64,000 nucleotides of DNA from Embiotoca jacksoni. Taxonomy: Eukaryota > Chordata > Actinopteri > Embiotocidae. The notes below the pieces were generated by a model that saw nothing but the letters and a program-made list of their open reading frames with translations, did no database searches and was not told where the DNA came from. The translations under genes were made by a program, and so were the position numbers. Within the stretch, counting starts at the first letter, position 1. The number at the start of each line of letters is the position of its first letter. The stretch spans positions 13,176,724 to 13,240,723 of the forward strand of contig JAKOON010000005.1 of NCBI GenBank assembly GCA_022577435.1. Direction: 5' to 3'. Positions 28,001-40,300 of this stretch are shown here, one piece after another.

Positions 28001-28351
28001 TCTGAAAACCAAGCAGCAGGTGGAGGCACATAGAAACAGCTGTTTTTTTTTGTTGTTGTTTGGTTTTTTTAACCTTGTGGCCATTTCATAATTCCACTCC
28101 TACAGCATGATAAAAATCAATGACAGAGGAGTCAGAATTCAACTGTGTCACTCTAACGTTAGCACTGTGCTATGTCAGATGCCACCCTGCATAACTAAGC
28201 ACAGGAAGAAAAATTCTAAAATATTTAAATCGTCAACAACAATTTTTTAGATCATTGTAATGTGATGTGTATGTGTAATAACTGTGTGTAACACAATTAC
28301 ATTAAATCATACTTTTTGGACTTTGGCCAGATGGAGTGTAACTGACAGGCC

Positions 28352-28395
28352 TTTCAGCAAACTGTGGTACACCTACCACAGTTTGGGAATCACTG
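28352..28395 (-). repeat. Possible hAT end with an 11-bp hairpin
   Basis: On the minus strand it begins CAGTGATTCCCAAACTGTGG. A perfect 11-bp stem (28358-28368 with 28375-28385) encloses a 6-nt loop. No matching far end was identified, so it is a fragment at best. Confidence 0.35.
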
Positions 28396-28744
28396 ATTTA
28401 AAATATTGAACCTGTCCTCAGAAAATGCAGAAAAAACATTTACTGGGTTTGTTCATGCATATACAAATTGAAATTCGGTCTTCATCTCAAAAGGATTCAA
28501 AGCCATTGACAACACTGTGTTGAGATCCCTCTGAGTGTGAAACTGTGACGTGCCTATTAAAGAAATCCTCCCTTTGTTTGTACTGCCATGACTTTAGTTT
28601 GTGTATCAAAGTGAGAGCTGTCTGTGATGTTAATGTAGGTGTATTTCAGCGCAGACATACCAACAGATCAACCTCAGGGTTAAATGAATATCTGCTTGGT
28701 TTAAGATGAGCTAGCTTACCTCCTCCCAAAGTTAAACCAATGCA

Positions 28745-28770
28745 ACCCCCCACCCCCACCCCCCCACCAC
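28745..28770 (-). repeat. G-rich tract, G-quadruplex candidate
   Basis: On the minus strand, G runs of 7, 5 and 6 separated by single T. The pattern can form a quadruplex. Confidence 0.6.
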
Positions 28771-29826
28771 AAAAAAAAGAATGATTGTACCCCTGCGGTG
28801 GTGATTTCCTGCATGCTATGGATGCATAAATAAACATAGGCATAAATACACAGAGGACACTGACTGGGACTCGCTGGCCAAGTGGGGCAGCTGTTATTAA
28901 AAGGGCTATTTATCACTGTCACCCCTCTCAGGTTCCATCCCTCCCTGCCCTCCAGCGATGTCACTAGGCCGCACAGGAACAATGTGGCTCATCCAACCAA
29001 ACCTACCCCTTCGATCACATACACAGACCCATGCAAACACACACACACACAAACGTTTTGGTCACAGTTATTCATACACAAAGTAAATATGTATAGCTTT
29101 ATCTGCTTGTATATGCATACACTAGCATCACCTGCATGTTTGATGACTTGGTTGAAACAAACACAAGAACCTTGTTTCTCTTTCGATTTCAGTCAAATAT
29201 CTACAACACAGCTACGCTGCACACACCGTTCATTTTCTGCTCTGTTACTTTATTGATCGTGGCCACAATTATCCACTTTTCTGAAGCACTGCATTAAGTG
29301 AATTCCCCCTTTGTTGGACAATAAGTACAGAAGGTTGGTTAAGTCATGCTATTCCTCAGCCTAAGGGGACAGACTACTTCCCTTGCACCCTCATCATCAT
29401 TAGCAAGCCCAGATAAAAAACACACCTCAATTAGTCCTCCTTGAGTGTGGGATGCACGTCAAATAAGGCAGGTGCTTTCAACTGAACCACGCCACACCTT
29501 CACTTACAGCAGCTCACATCATGTCCAAGCTGCCAAAGATGATCGAACAGTTACGCACTTCAAAAAGGTTTCAGCGAGCAAAGGGAGCCTTTAATTAAAA
29601 TATAGCCCTGATTTTCAGCCTGAGTCTCGCAGAGAAAGTTGGAAAAGAATATATGTGAACAAAAGACACTCGGGTAGAAAACCAATAGCCATAGACAATA
29701 AATCAGCAACTTTAAAAGCACTTGCCTCTAGCATTTAAATTTTCACACTGGCCTGAATACATAATATGCAAACCAAACTTGCATAAGAAAACAGGTGCAT
29801 TAATACATATCTAAAATATACATTAA

Positions 29827-30062
29827 GGCAGCAACTAATGCTTATTTTCAATACTCATTAAATGTCTTTGACCAAAAGTTCAAAACTCCAAAGCTTTTCC
29901 TTTTGCAGTGGTATACAAAGAGAAGCAGCAAATGCAACCAAATAAATATAAGCATTTTTTTCACTATTTTTGTTTGTGACTAAATGACTAGATCATTTCA
30001 TCAATAATCAAAATAATTGACCATTTGTTTTCCGTCTAATCGGTTAACGGACAAATAATTTC
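29827..30062 (+). repeat. Teleost 'GGGCTGCAACTAA' repeat, degraded copy
   Basis: Begins GGCAGCAACTAATG and carries the family's TCAAAACTCCAAAG, AAAGAGAAGCAGCAAATG, TTTTTTTCACTATTTT and CATTTCATCAATAATCAAAA blocks. Heavily diverged. Confidence 0.6.
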
Positions 30063-30089
30063 AGATCTACATTAATTTCTCTCAGCTTT

Positions 30090-30310
30090 CTTGTCTGCAT
30101 CGACAAAGCACCAACCAGCCTCTTTAATACAGAACTCCCTCCTTTTCTCTACATCACATATAAACCTCTCACACGTAGAAATCCACTCGCGATTAATGAA
30201 GTGCTTACTTAACCAATTTAAACCCTTAATTCCTATTAATTCAACATAATAGCCACCCCTCTCCGACTGAATTAACAACACTCCAGCAGAAACCTGCAAA
30301 TCTCTGCAGG
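30090..30310. promoter_or_regulatory. TAAT-rich conserved-looking block
   Basis: Complex sequence with CGCGATTAATGAAG, CCTTAATTCCTATTAATTCA and ACTGAATTAACAAC. No repeat family and no coding match seen. Confidence 0.27.
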
Positions 30311-31591
30311 CCAGAAAGAGTCAACCCAGCGAAAGCCATATTCTCTGATAAATATGTAACAGTATGTATATCAGCGTTAAAATGCATAACCCTCGTGTAA
30401 GACCCCTATCAAGTCTGCTTTACACCTGTATTACATTTCTCCCTCAATCAGCAGCTTTTCTGAGACACCGGCCTCCCACGAGGAGCAGAAACCATTACAA
30501 GGCACTGCAGCTCATTTGCAGAAAGATTGGAGATCATGCTGCATCAAAAAGTATGTGAAACATTCCTGAGAACAAAATTGATTTATTCCATTTCTGTGTT
30601 TGTATGCAGCATCAGTATCGGTGTATTTAATGTAAATCCCCAAACTAGTATTGAGTTGCTGCATAGGTTGCTGCTTATTGTGCAAGTAAGAAGCACGGAG
30701 ATCGAATAACACGAGGGGGCCTGTTCTGGTGAAACATTTAAGGTACATGCAGCATTTCTTTGTGCTGGATATTTCATCTTGAGCTGAATGATAAAAACAT
30801 ACAGCATAATGCATTATAAAAAATTATATCAATCATACAAAACCATTCATTAGTCCCTTTTTCTGATCCACTGATGCCAGTTGTTTAAGCTGCAAAGACA
30901 TTATGCTATTCTTTAGTGGGCTAAAAACGCATAAACAAATAAATAAATATTTCTGAGTGTTTCAATTTTGACTTGGGAAAAACAGATCAAGCAGAGCCTG
31001 TGGCTAGAGGAGCCTGACTGCATGCTGGTGGGGGGTAAAAGACAGCCTGGGGGGTGCGGAGGGCGTCTGTTTTTTAATGAGCTGAAACTTTAAATACTGC
31101 ATAATATATAATAAAAATGGATAGCTCATTTCTTTCTCCCGATAAGTCGCGGAGAAACTATTAAAATCCATTTCTCTCTTAATGTCAACAGAGTAAGCAT
31201 TAAGTATGAATGAAGTGATGCCATATCATCGACAAGAAAGAAAAGCAAAATAATAATCAACTTGACTGGAAGAAAAATAGGGATTTGGGCATAAAAATAA
31301 GTGTAAACGCTGAAGGCCATCAACTAAACACACTACATACAAAGACATGATATGAACTAGGAATTTTGTTCCACCATAGGAATACAAAATTTGCATTTTC
31401 ATAATGTTTTAAATGTAAAGTATAAGTGACCTTGACAGAATTATTCATTTCTAAGTTGCAGGTTAGTCTTAATGTAGGCTGGAAGTGGTCTTGAACCAGA
31501 AAAGATGACTGACAGACATTTCAGCCACCCACTGACAGAAGCTGTGGCAGCACGGGCACAGCAGGTGAAGTCTTTCAAATCTCCATTCCCC

Positions 31592-31593
<2 letters not shown>

Positions 31594-31632
<39 letters not shown>
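31594..31632 (+). repeat. (CA)19 microsatellite
   Basis: A nearly pure AC run of 39 bp. Confidence 0.95.
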
Positions 31633-31634
<2 letters not shown>

Positions 31635-33559
31635 AATACACACTCATACACAAAGGGGGGAAGTGAAACAGAGAATTATGGTGCCCCTTGTCATCCCATG
31701 GGTGAAGAAATACACCATAATAGATTTTGAATGGCTGTCCACTTGGCAAAAGAAAAAGTAAAGGCAGTGTTTCAAATGTCAACGACAAGAGGTCAGCAAT
31801 TATTAACTCGAGAAAAGTCTTTAAATAATTACAAAACAATATGTAGTATTGGTGTCTCAAAGTTGATCAGAGTGTGCATACGTCCACAACTGGAGATGTT
31901 TCTCGATGAAAAGTAATGAGGTTGATGTTTCAGTTGTCACATTATTATTCCAAAAGTGCCATTTTGACAGTAAATACTGTGACAATGTTGGCTGACACTT
32001 CTGCATCAACGTGTAATTCCGGTGTGATCCTTACAGGGATCTGAGTGAAGGCTCAGGTACCCCCGCTGCTCGTGGAGCAAGCACGGAGACGGTGCTGGTG
32101 GCCGATCCAGAGGCTTCATAATGATAACCTCACGGCATTAGCTGCAGGGGTTGTTCACACAATAATTGTTTCTGCCAAGCCATATTTCTATATGACAGAG
32201 GAAAAACTGGTGTGACTTTCCTGTTAAATAATTGATTTACAAAGCGGCCGCATCTACTATTTCAAGGAGATGAACATGGATTGTTCTATTTTTTTTTTTA
32301 TATATACTAAAGAAACTGAGAACTTATTAGCTAATTAGAAGATAATTACAACTCTTTGCGAGTTGATTAGCAAGTTCACTGTTGAACGTTAACATTTTAC
32401 AGCAACACCATTCAATTTCAGCACTTGTTTTGCTTTACTTACCTAAATTCTAAACAGTACAAGTATTTAAAGATTTCACCTTGACAAAACTTATTACCAG
32501 CTCCAGCATGCAATTAAACTTGCCAAACAGGCATTAATTCTTTGTTCATTACCGCATTAGATGTGTGTTGGGTAATTTAGACACTTCAATACAGGACTAG
32601 GTTACCACGGCTATTAAAAGGCTTCAATCTCGCAGGCACATTTTGTTAATTTACACAAGTCCATTTGCAGTCCAGATAATTTAAACCTGCTTTGGTGGTG
32701 ACTAAGGTTCGATATGTAATGCTAAGCCTGTGCCCCGAGCAAACGGGGTGCCCTCCCCTGCAGCTTAGAGTGACTCAAAGGTGAAGCCCTGAAAACAAAT
32801 ACAATGTGCTCACATGCTCCACAGTTTAGATTTCACTGACTCACATCATCCTGTAATAGCCGCACACAAAGCTGCAGTCGGTTGCAACCCCGTGCAATTG
32901 TGTCTGGCTGTACGGGAGTATCAATGCAGCCAGTGGGTCAAAGGGTCAATGAGTAATTAAGACATGGTTGCCTGAGCATTCCCTATGCACACTTTCAGAC
33001 CTGATGAAAGGATGGAAATGAAAGCAGGGGGATTTAAGTGCAGCCTGATACTAAAGATCAAATTTCCGCAAGTGTGTCTAAATGTTCCTTGTTCGAGGCA
33101 ATTAGTATGATTAGAGAGATAGTGCGGTGTCATCGCGCAGCTTAAGCGGATTTTGCGTGGAAATTGTGCACGAGGTTTGAACATTTTGCACACGGCAAAG
33201 GTTACATTGCTTACAATAACATTTAAGCTGGTGGTCTTTTTGAAGTGCAGTTGGGGGGGGCTGATGACTGTACATTCAGGGACTGTAAATGAACGTCAAA
33301 TATTAGTTTGAGTAATTTGAGTGCTTGCTGTTTAAAAGTAATGCATTTGACCTTTTTTTTGTGGAGGTCCTTGTGTGGTAAATTGTCAAAAATATTCTTG
33401 CACAGACTGAGGGAGTTTTACAAAACAGACCACTTACAAAGATGCTGTACATTTGGAACAGGGTGTCATAGCCTTCACGTTCAAAGAAGGTCAAAAGGTG
33501 CATTGATTTCCATGTACGACAAGAAATTATTCGTTCAGTTTCATTGTTGCTAGAAATGA

Positions 33560-33860
33560 AGAGGCCAAGGCCTGAAAATTGAGGTCGCTGATAAATGCAT
33601 TTAGTGGGAGATGCTGAGGGGAGAAATCAATATGGCAGTTTGTCAACCTGCCTCTCAGAGGGAGCAGAACTCTGCAGCAGTGGTAAGTGTGCCCCGTCAG
33701 CAAAGCACATTACCAGAAATCAAAGGCCGCAGAAGGCCTGAAGGGAGCCATGTAGATGTCTCTCTACAAAGGCCACACTTTGGTAATTAAAACCTATTTT
33801 ATCAGAACTGTCTTGTCACTGGGTTTCCCTAACACTATTGACTAGCTGTTGCGCGGAGGG
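33560..33860. promoter_or_regulatory. Conserved-looking block near C15orf61
   Basis: Complex, repeat-free sequence with TTTGGTAATTAAAACC and GGCCACAC; about 650 bp beyond the end of C15orf61. Called on texture. Confidence 0.25.
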
Positions 33861-34342
33861 TGACCACTAATTTAATTTTAAATAAATGAGCTGGGGTTAT
33901 TTAGACTCCCCTATCTGTTCCACAAAATTAACCAAAAGACAAGGCAGTGTCAAATAAGTTATGCCACTTGGTACAATTAATATTGAGACATGAGAATAAA
34001 TGGGAGCGTTGCCCGTTCTATTCATATCACATTTTCCAAGAGCTCATCTTTAGAAACTGGCTGATCCTTCAAACCATCAAAATATCTTTCCGTTATTCTG
34101 TATACTTTAATATTTGTTTAAAAAAAAAATACTTTTATCATTAATTCTTTTACTTTTAAACTAAATGTTAAATAAAACAACTCGGAAAGGACATTGTGTC
34201 GATCGTCGTCTCCATTCTTGGAGAAATCCTAAACTTTCCATCAAATTTTCATTGAAAGCTAGCTTTCCGAATAAACCCTTTCAGTATTGTATGTCAGTGT
34301 AATAACATGCATAACCGACTCCTCCAGTGCAACTTTAAGTCT

Positions 34343-34348
34343 TTAATA
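34343..34348 (-). terminator. C15orf61 polyadenylation signal candidate
   Basis: An ATTAAA variant on the minus strand about 165 nt after the stop. I saw no canonical AATAAA closer to the stop. Confidence 0.3.
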
Positions 34349-34511
34349 ATTAAACACCAATGAACCTGTGCAGTCACACAAGAGCGCCGGTGACATGGGG
34401 TGGCACTTTAGTCAATAGATCCGGCCGAACATCCACCAGGGGAAATGGTGCAAATACAGCAGCTTGGCAGACAATATTCTGTTGACGACACGTTGAACAG
34501 TTTTCTCTGTT

Positions 34512-34639
34512 TCAGTATTGTGCACCCTCTTCTTCTTTGTAGGCAAAATAGACCGTGACAGGTCCAACACTTGTCTGTACTGTTTCTGCTGCTCCCACCA
34601 CCATCCAGCACCCAATGCCATAAGCCAAACAAGGGATAC
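34512..34639 (-). CDS. C15orf61 exon 2 (residues 115-156 and stop)
   Basis: Acceptor TATTGCAG at 34640-34641. It encodes IPCLAYGIGCWMVVGAAETV and GPVTVYFAYKEEEGAQY, then TGA. Confidence 0.95.
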
Positions 34640-35098
34640 CTGCAATAAAAAAAATTAAAAAAAAAAAAAGACGGTGATTATGTGGTGTCTGCAGTATTTA
34701 TAAAGTAATAAATGATCCGCATCTTAAATAAATGTGATAAAGCATCGATACTGACCCAGATTAATGACCTTCAACATGGTAAAAAACTTGTCTTCGAAGT
34801 CCAAGTTCTGTGGAGGAGCTTTAGTGCAGTGATATTTAATAAAGGGGAAGCAGCCTGTTCTCAGTATTTGGTAGTTGGATCCCTGAACTCTCCAGTTAAA
34901 GTGGGACAGTCCAAACTGGTCATTGTGGACGGAGCGGTAGCGGACGCAGTACGAGGTCCACGGCGGGAGTTGCCTCTGCAGCAGGTGGCAGGTCAACACC
35001 TCGGACGCGGCCGGTCGAGGACCCGTCCGGCCGAATGTGCTCGGAAACAGGGCGACCTTCAGAAAGACGGTGTGCAACCCCCTCCAGAAGTCCTTCAT
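34512..35098 (-). CDS. C15orf61 orthologue (2 exons, 156 aa)
   Basis: Exon 1 (34756-35098) and exon 2 (34512-34639) join at a phase-1 GT-AG intron to 471 nt, 156 aa; the human protein is 157 aa and has the same single intron position. Conserved blocks are ASEVLTCHLLQRQLPPWTSY, NDQFGLSHFNW, YQILRTGCFPFIKYHCTKAP, FFTMLKVINLG and, in exon 2, ETVQTSVGPVTVYF with the acidic end EEEGAQY. Residues about 116-131 are hydrophobic and could be one short membrane segment. The N-terminus (MKDFWRGLHTVFLKVALFPS) is basic-hydrophobic and might be a mitochondrial targeting region, which is inference only. The function is unknown in any species I know of. An in-frame TGA 24 nt upstream supports this start, and a uORF overlaps it. 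The gene lies about 2.1 kb downstream of IQCH in the same orientation, as in human. Confidence 0.96.
34756..35098 (-). CDS. C15orf61 exon 1 (residues 1-115)
   Basis: ATG at 35098, donor GTCAGT after one base of codon 115 (…VINLG). It encodes the conserved SEVLTCHLLQRQLPPWTSY and HFNW...TGCFPFIKYHC core. Confidence 0.95.
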
Positions 35099-35142
35099 GA
35101 CTTCAGTAAAACGCAGAGTGATTCACCTTCGCAATTTTGCAT
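35095..35142 (-). other. uORF overlapping the C15orf61 start codon
   Basis: An ATG at 35142 (G at -3) opens a 15-codon frame whose TGA shares two bases with the main ATG (ATGA). Whether it is transcribed depends on the unmapped transcription start. Confidence 0.5.
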
Positions 35143-35600
35143 GTCGACAGCACGCAGTTACTCGAGACAGAGCTCTTGACTGCCCGTAAAATGTGTTGTA
35201 CTGAGATTTTTAAGTCTGAAAACGTTGTTTGTCAGCCGACGCTGCACACCCGTGTGTTGTTTACCTTTGCTCCTGGAGCACAGCTGAGGTGAGCGAACAG
35301 AGCTCAATCCGGCCTGTTTAAACCTTCAAAATTAATACCTTGTTGAAAATATTCCGCTACACGTCGGGATACACGCGCTCGATTCACACACACAATTATG
35401 TGAACCAGCCGAGACCTGTGAAAACCGCAGTTTTACCCTGACGTGTGTTGGGCTACTTAGCTCCGACCTGGTGCGCCGGTTGAAGTCGTCCGGCTGGAAA
35501 CGCAGCGCGGTGGAGTTGTTCCTCTTCAACGAAACTGACGACTTCAGTTTGACCTGCAGTGTAAACTCACCTGTTCACTTGAGATGAGTGTGAAGCCTGA
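35143..35600 (-). promoter_or_regulatory. C15orf61 CpG-rich promoter region
   Basis: GC- and CpG-rich for this AT-rich neighbourhood (for example the stretches around 35220-35260 and 35430-35535), directly upstream of the first exon. No TATA box was recognised. The transcription start is not determined. Confidence 0.55.
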
Positions 35601-37112
35601 TGAAGACTGTTCACACTGCAGCATATTCAAACGACCTATTAAACAACAGCATGCGAAAATACAAATCATCTCCATTGTTCACAATTTTAGAAATAATTCA
35701 CAAGGTTGTTGTTTTTTTCAACAAATACATGCATTACTGATCAACATATTTCTACTTTTCATGCTTTTGTGTAAACAATTTTTTTTTCTCATCTCTTTTT
35801 GCCACAAAGATAAAGAGTCAAATATATAATATAAAAATATAAATATATTAGCCACCATCTCATCTTATTGCAAATAAACCCCTGTACAACTTTGATCACC
35901 ACTGAGCTCACTTGAAATACATATTTCTGTTGGGTCCAGGGCCATTACACACTCTCCTTTATGCCCAAACTAAATCTACTGAAAGGCACTATAGCATTTA
36001 CTGGAATATTTCCAAGGTTTCAGTGGTCTGCTGTAGATCAGCACCACGCACAAGAGTCCACAAACCACCTGAGCCCAATAAATAAACCAAGATTTCTTCA
36101 GCCAGATTAAACACTGCATGTATGCAGTATATATACAGTATGAAGGGATAGCTCTGTAATTTGTGTGGGTGATAAATCTTAACTTTTTAAATTACGGGAT
36201 TTATAGGTAATCTACTAATAAATTTAGGTCCAATTGTGTATGAATGCTTAAATGTATAGAATAAAGTAATCGGAAAAATAAATTACAGATTTAATTCTTC
36301 CAGATCTTTGCAATTCGTGATTTTACTTCTGAAAGCAAATATATTTATGAGTGTGAAAATAACACATAAATTGCATCGATCCCCTGAAGAATGCAAATTT
36401 AAGTTAAGTTCTGTTCTCTGGATATTGACAGGTGGAAGAGAAGCAGTGAAATCCAGGCTCCTGCTTTTCACGTTGCAAACTAACGGATCCATATTACTTC
36501 ATCTGAAAATAAAAACAAATTCATATTTGCTGCAAGCTGTACATACCTGTGTATATGCTATAGAATTTATAGCATTTATTGGACATTTATCTGCAATGTT
36601 GACATTTGTGAAATTTACACTCCTATGACAAAAATCAACATTCACAACGAGAAATAATTAGAAAAAAAACCGCAAAAATGGACATGTGTGCATATCCTGT
36701 GAATTGTCAACCACAGAAATTCTGTATTGATGAAAAAATTAGTGTCAATTTACCTGGAATTGTCCACTTACAAAAAGAGTCCATTGAGAATGAAATTGTA
36801 CCAAAGCAATGCATGGCATCATGGAAGATCTCAGTATGTCTAGCAACACTAAACAATAAACTCAGTGTACTCATATATCACAGTGCAACAACACTATATA
36901 TTCATTTTATATCACATTTAGATTTTGAAACATTGTACATCTTAAGTTTGTGACACTAGTTGCTTTATATAATGTGAATGCCTGAAAACGTCTGCATACC
37001 TCACTGCATGCGTATATTTTGCTTTCCAATAATAAAGTATATTCAGACTGTTGAAATAGACCACAAAGCCATTAAATATACAGACTCATGGCAGATTCTT
37101 GTATTTTTGGAA
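35601..37112. other. Intergenic between IQCH and C15orf61
   Basis: AT-rich, no exon or repeat family recognised. The right end holds the inferred IQCH 3' end. Confidence 0.5.
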
Positions 37113-37118
37113 TTTATT
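37113..37118 (-). terminator. iqch: IQCH polyadenylation signal candidate
   Basis: AATAAA on the minus strand about 118 nt downstream of the IQCH stop codon. It is the first canonical hexamer there. Confidence 0.5.
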
Positions 37119-37235
37119 TGGCAAGTGATATCCGACGAGCCTTTATGCATCTCCAGTATTCACATATTCTCAGTGTAATTGACATGACTACCTAGCTTGG
37201 CTGGAGTAGGGCAACTTTATCAGTGAAAGAGCAGT

Positions 37236-37316
37236 CTAAACGGCAGGTTTATCCTGCAGTTGTATCTTGTTCTTGACGATTATCTGGAGTACATCTTCTA
37301 TCTCCTTGATCAGTCC
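37236..37316 (-). CDS. iqch: IQCH exon 21 (residues 1007-1032 and stop)
   Basis: Acceptor TTTGGAG. It encodes GLIKEIEDVLQIIVKNKIQL followed by QDKPAV and TAG. The IEDVLQI..KNKI pattern matches the human C-terminal helix. Confidence 0.9.
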   Translation of the reverse strand, partial: GLIKEIEDVLQIIVKNKIQLQDKPAV

Positions 37317-40300
37317 CTCCAAACACAAAACAAAATAGAAGTTATAAATATATTCATGTTATATAAAAATGAGCTGGTTACACTTTCTTCAGCAAAAACA
37401 CTACAGCTGACAACAGCTTCACTGAATATGCAAGTTTGATGATACAGATGAGGAGAGATCGTTAAGTCATTAACATGGTACCTTGAAATTGGTTTCTGCT
37501 GGCATTTTAGGGGATGATATTTCCTGATGAATGACTGACAGACTCCGAGCAAAGGTCACGAGAGCACCCTGGAGATCCTCAGAGACCGTTCTATTGACAA
37601 CACCCCAAACAAACGAGTTTACTAATGATCCCCATGTTACCAGCTAAGAAACAATCACCGTGTTCCTCTAATGGTGGTGGTTAAATGAAACTTTCACCAG
37701 ACAACATCTTCAGTCTTTGGGGGGATGAGCACAGCTTGATTTAACTATTACAGCACTGTGTAGGCTAAAGGATTTGTGTGATAAATATGTTAAATAACCC
37801 CCTGCTTAACAACTTTGGAACATTTACAAAGCCAGAGGTGGCATCTTAATCCTCTGAAAGAATTGTTTTCACTCTCAGTCTTGTGAAATCTTTCACCCAC
37901 CTAATCGTCTACTGTTTTTTCATGTGCTTGTCTATTTGAACAGAGAAGGGTAAAGAAAAATTGCATGAGCTCAGAATTCTGTGTCAGCGAGATGAACCCT
38001 AAATTTACTTAGAAATGTATGTACAGCGTAAGAAATGCAAGAAAAGTAAGTGAACCATTTGATCTCATTACCTGCATTTATATATACATCTTTATGTAAC
38101 TTACAATTATTAACAACCAAAAACTGTTGAGACTAATGACACGCAAATTCTTGTATTGTTCTTGTCCAAATGAATACATGATTTGAATGTTCACAGTGTA
38201 AGTTGGAAAAGTCTGCAAACTCCCAGACTAATGACATCAACTAAAGCTACTTTGAGTCACAACTGGTCAGTGAAACATTTTAAATTTTCCGTTCACAAGT
38301 AGAACAGGTATCTGACAGAATAACATCAGGCTGAAGCTCAGTGGAAACTGGATGATGCAGCATGAAAATAACCCTAAACATCAAAGTAAATCTACTACAG
38401 AATCGCTTCAAGTAAAGAAAATCCGCTTTTAGGAGTGGCCCAGTCAGAGCCCAGTCTTAACCCATTAGAGATTAAATGACCTCAAGAGAGCCGTTCACGA
38501 GAAACATAAAAAGAATATGGCTGAGCTGAAGCAGCTTTTTGAGGAAGAGTGGTCCAAAATTCCTCCTGAGCGTTGTGCAGGTCTGATCCACAATACAAGA
38601 CTGGCTGGTAGAGGTTACTGCTGCCAAAAGAGGTTCGACCAGTAATTAAATCCAAGAGTTCACCTACTTTTTCCACCAGCGCTGTGATATTCAATGAATG
38701 CATTCAATATACATTATTCAAATTGTTTGTGTGTTATTCTTCAGAGCACATTATGTTTCTATGTTGGTGACTTAAATGATGACCAGATCACATTTTATGA
38801 CCAGTTAATGCAGAAAAGCAGTTAAAAGGGTTCACTTTATTTGTCTCGCAGCTGTACTGTGTATGAACTTGATGCAATAAGAAATACTTACATCATTCCA
38901 ATACTGCATTGCTCACTGCTTTCATAAAGAGCAAAAACAGTGCCTTGCTTCATCTGAAATGTAAGTCAGAAACACAGTGTGAAAAGTAGAGCTCAGTCAT
39001 CACATGGGGTCGATTTAGTAAGAGTACTTCACTGATTTATCATTGCTCTCTCATAACTCTTGTACATCAAAAGACTGCTAATATAAAAAAGAACAAATAA
39101 AAACTGAAGGCACAGAACTGGAGCTGTTAACTGTTGAAGCATCGCATCTATGTTGCCCACGATGCAAAATGTAACTTACAACAGTTCATTCTAAGATTAT
39201 GATGTGTTATGCTAGTAGCAGGAAATGTAGTCTCAAGTAGAGAGGCCTGACACCGATTTCCTGAATGTCTATGTCCCCCATATACAGTAGTGCTCCTTAA
39301 GATCTGTGAACAGACTTTGATGTGTAAAATCTGTGGAGTTCCATTTTAAATCAATCATACAAAAAGCTATACAAATTTTTTTTTAAAAAGAACAATGTGT
39401 AGAAGCAAACTTTTGAAATTATATTCATATTTTGAATTTTTACCTCCTTGTTAAATACTATGCCATGAGCTTTGCATATCTTAAAGAATACACTGCGGTA
39501 CAGCATGGAAAGGTTTGAGTGAAACAAGTGGATCCCAATAACTGCATAACGATTGCCCACTGGAGGCTGTAAAGAAAAAAAGCAAGAAAACAAGACAGAA
39601 TTAAAATGATGGCTGTTGGCATTAGTCTATCAATTAATCAAAATCAAGAAAAGTAATTTCATGATCGAGTATTTTTGGTGGTAAAGTATAATAGGTGGCT
39701 GTGGGTGTAAAATGGAGAGAGCAGATATGGCTGAACCTCATGCATGTCCTCAGGGTCACTGTTGAGTTTGTGTGTTTGATTAGTGAACATGATGAGTACG
39801 GGGCACATGTGGTAAACTGTTGGGCCTTTCTTAATTAACTGCAGGGAGGAACAATTAATGCTTAGAAGACATGCCAAACACAAGATGAGCTTAATTGTGC
39901 GACACCAGTCAAAGAAACTACAGTTTGGGGACTGCACATATTATCATTCAATGTGAGACTAAACGCATTACTGAATGCACAAAAGGACTACTCAACACAT
40001 AATACAGATCAGCATAATAGAGGGGTTCTGAGCTGGTAAGTGTCATAAGTAATGCTAGAAAGGTTGATTACTTAAAAGTGGCAGGGCTTAAGAGGATAAA
40101 AATGTTCCTGGTTCTCAGCCACCTTTGGGAGACAAAAAGAGCAGGCCTAAGCCCCTGCGAGCTCAGGAGATAGCGTATAACTCGCTGTGACAGCCGTTTG
40201 TTTGCACTTGTCAAATGTGGGGCCCTCACACAACAATAAAAGTGTCCAACGGGGATTTAATTGTGTTTGTAATATGCAGGTCCCTAATGATGGCCGCTGC

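Larger units (their letters stand above)
25056..29826. other. Non-coding
   Basis: A (TTTA)n run near 27833-27855, the hairpin at 28358 and the G-rich tract at 28745. No exon recognised. Confidence 0.45.
30063..34342. other. Non-coding, downstream of C15orf61
   Basis: In human this position leads to MAP2K5. I searched by eye on the minus strand for its kinase motifs (HRDVKPSN, DFGVS, DVWSLG) and found none. Confidence 0.45.

Noticed and set aside
31441..31860. 139-codon open frame on the minus strand
   Set aside because: Its middle is the CA microsatellite at 31594 and the rest has no coding match.
31990..32120. Short GC-rich stretch with splice-like borders and a 37-codon minus frame
   Set aside because: Considered as a MAP2K5 first exon. 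The peptide does not resemble its N-terminus and no further exons were found.
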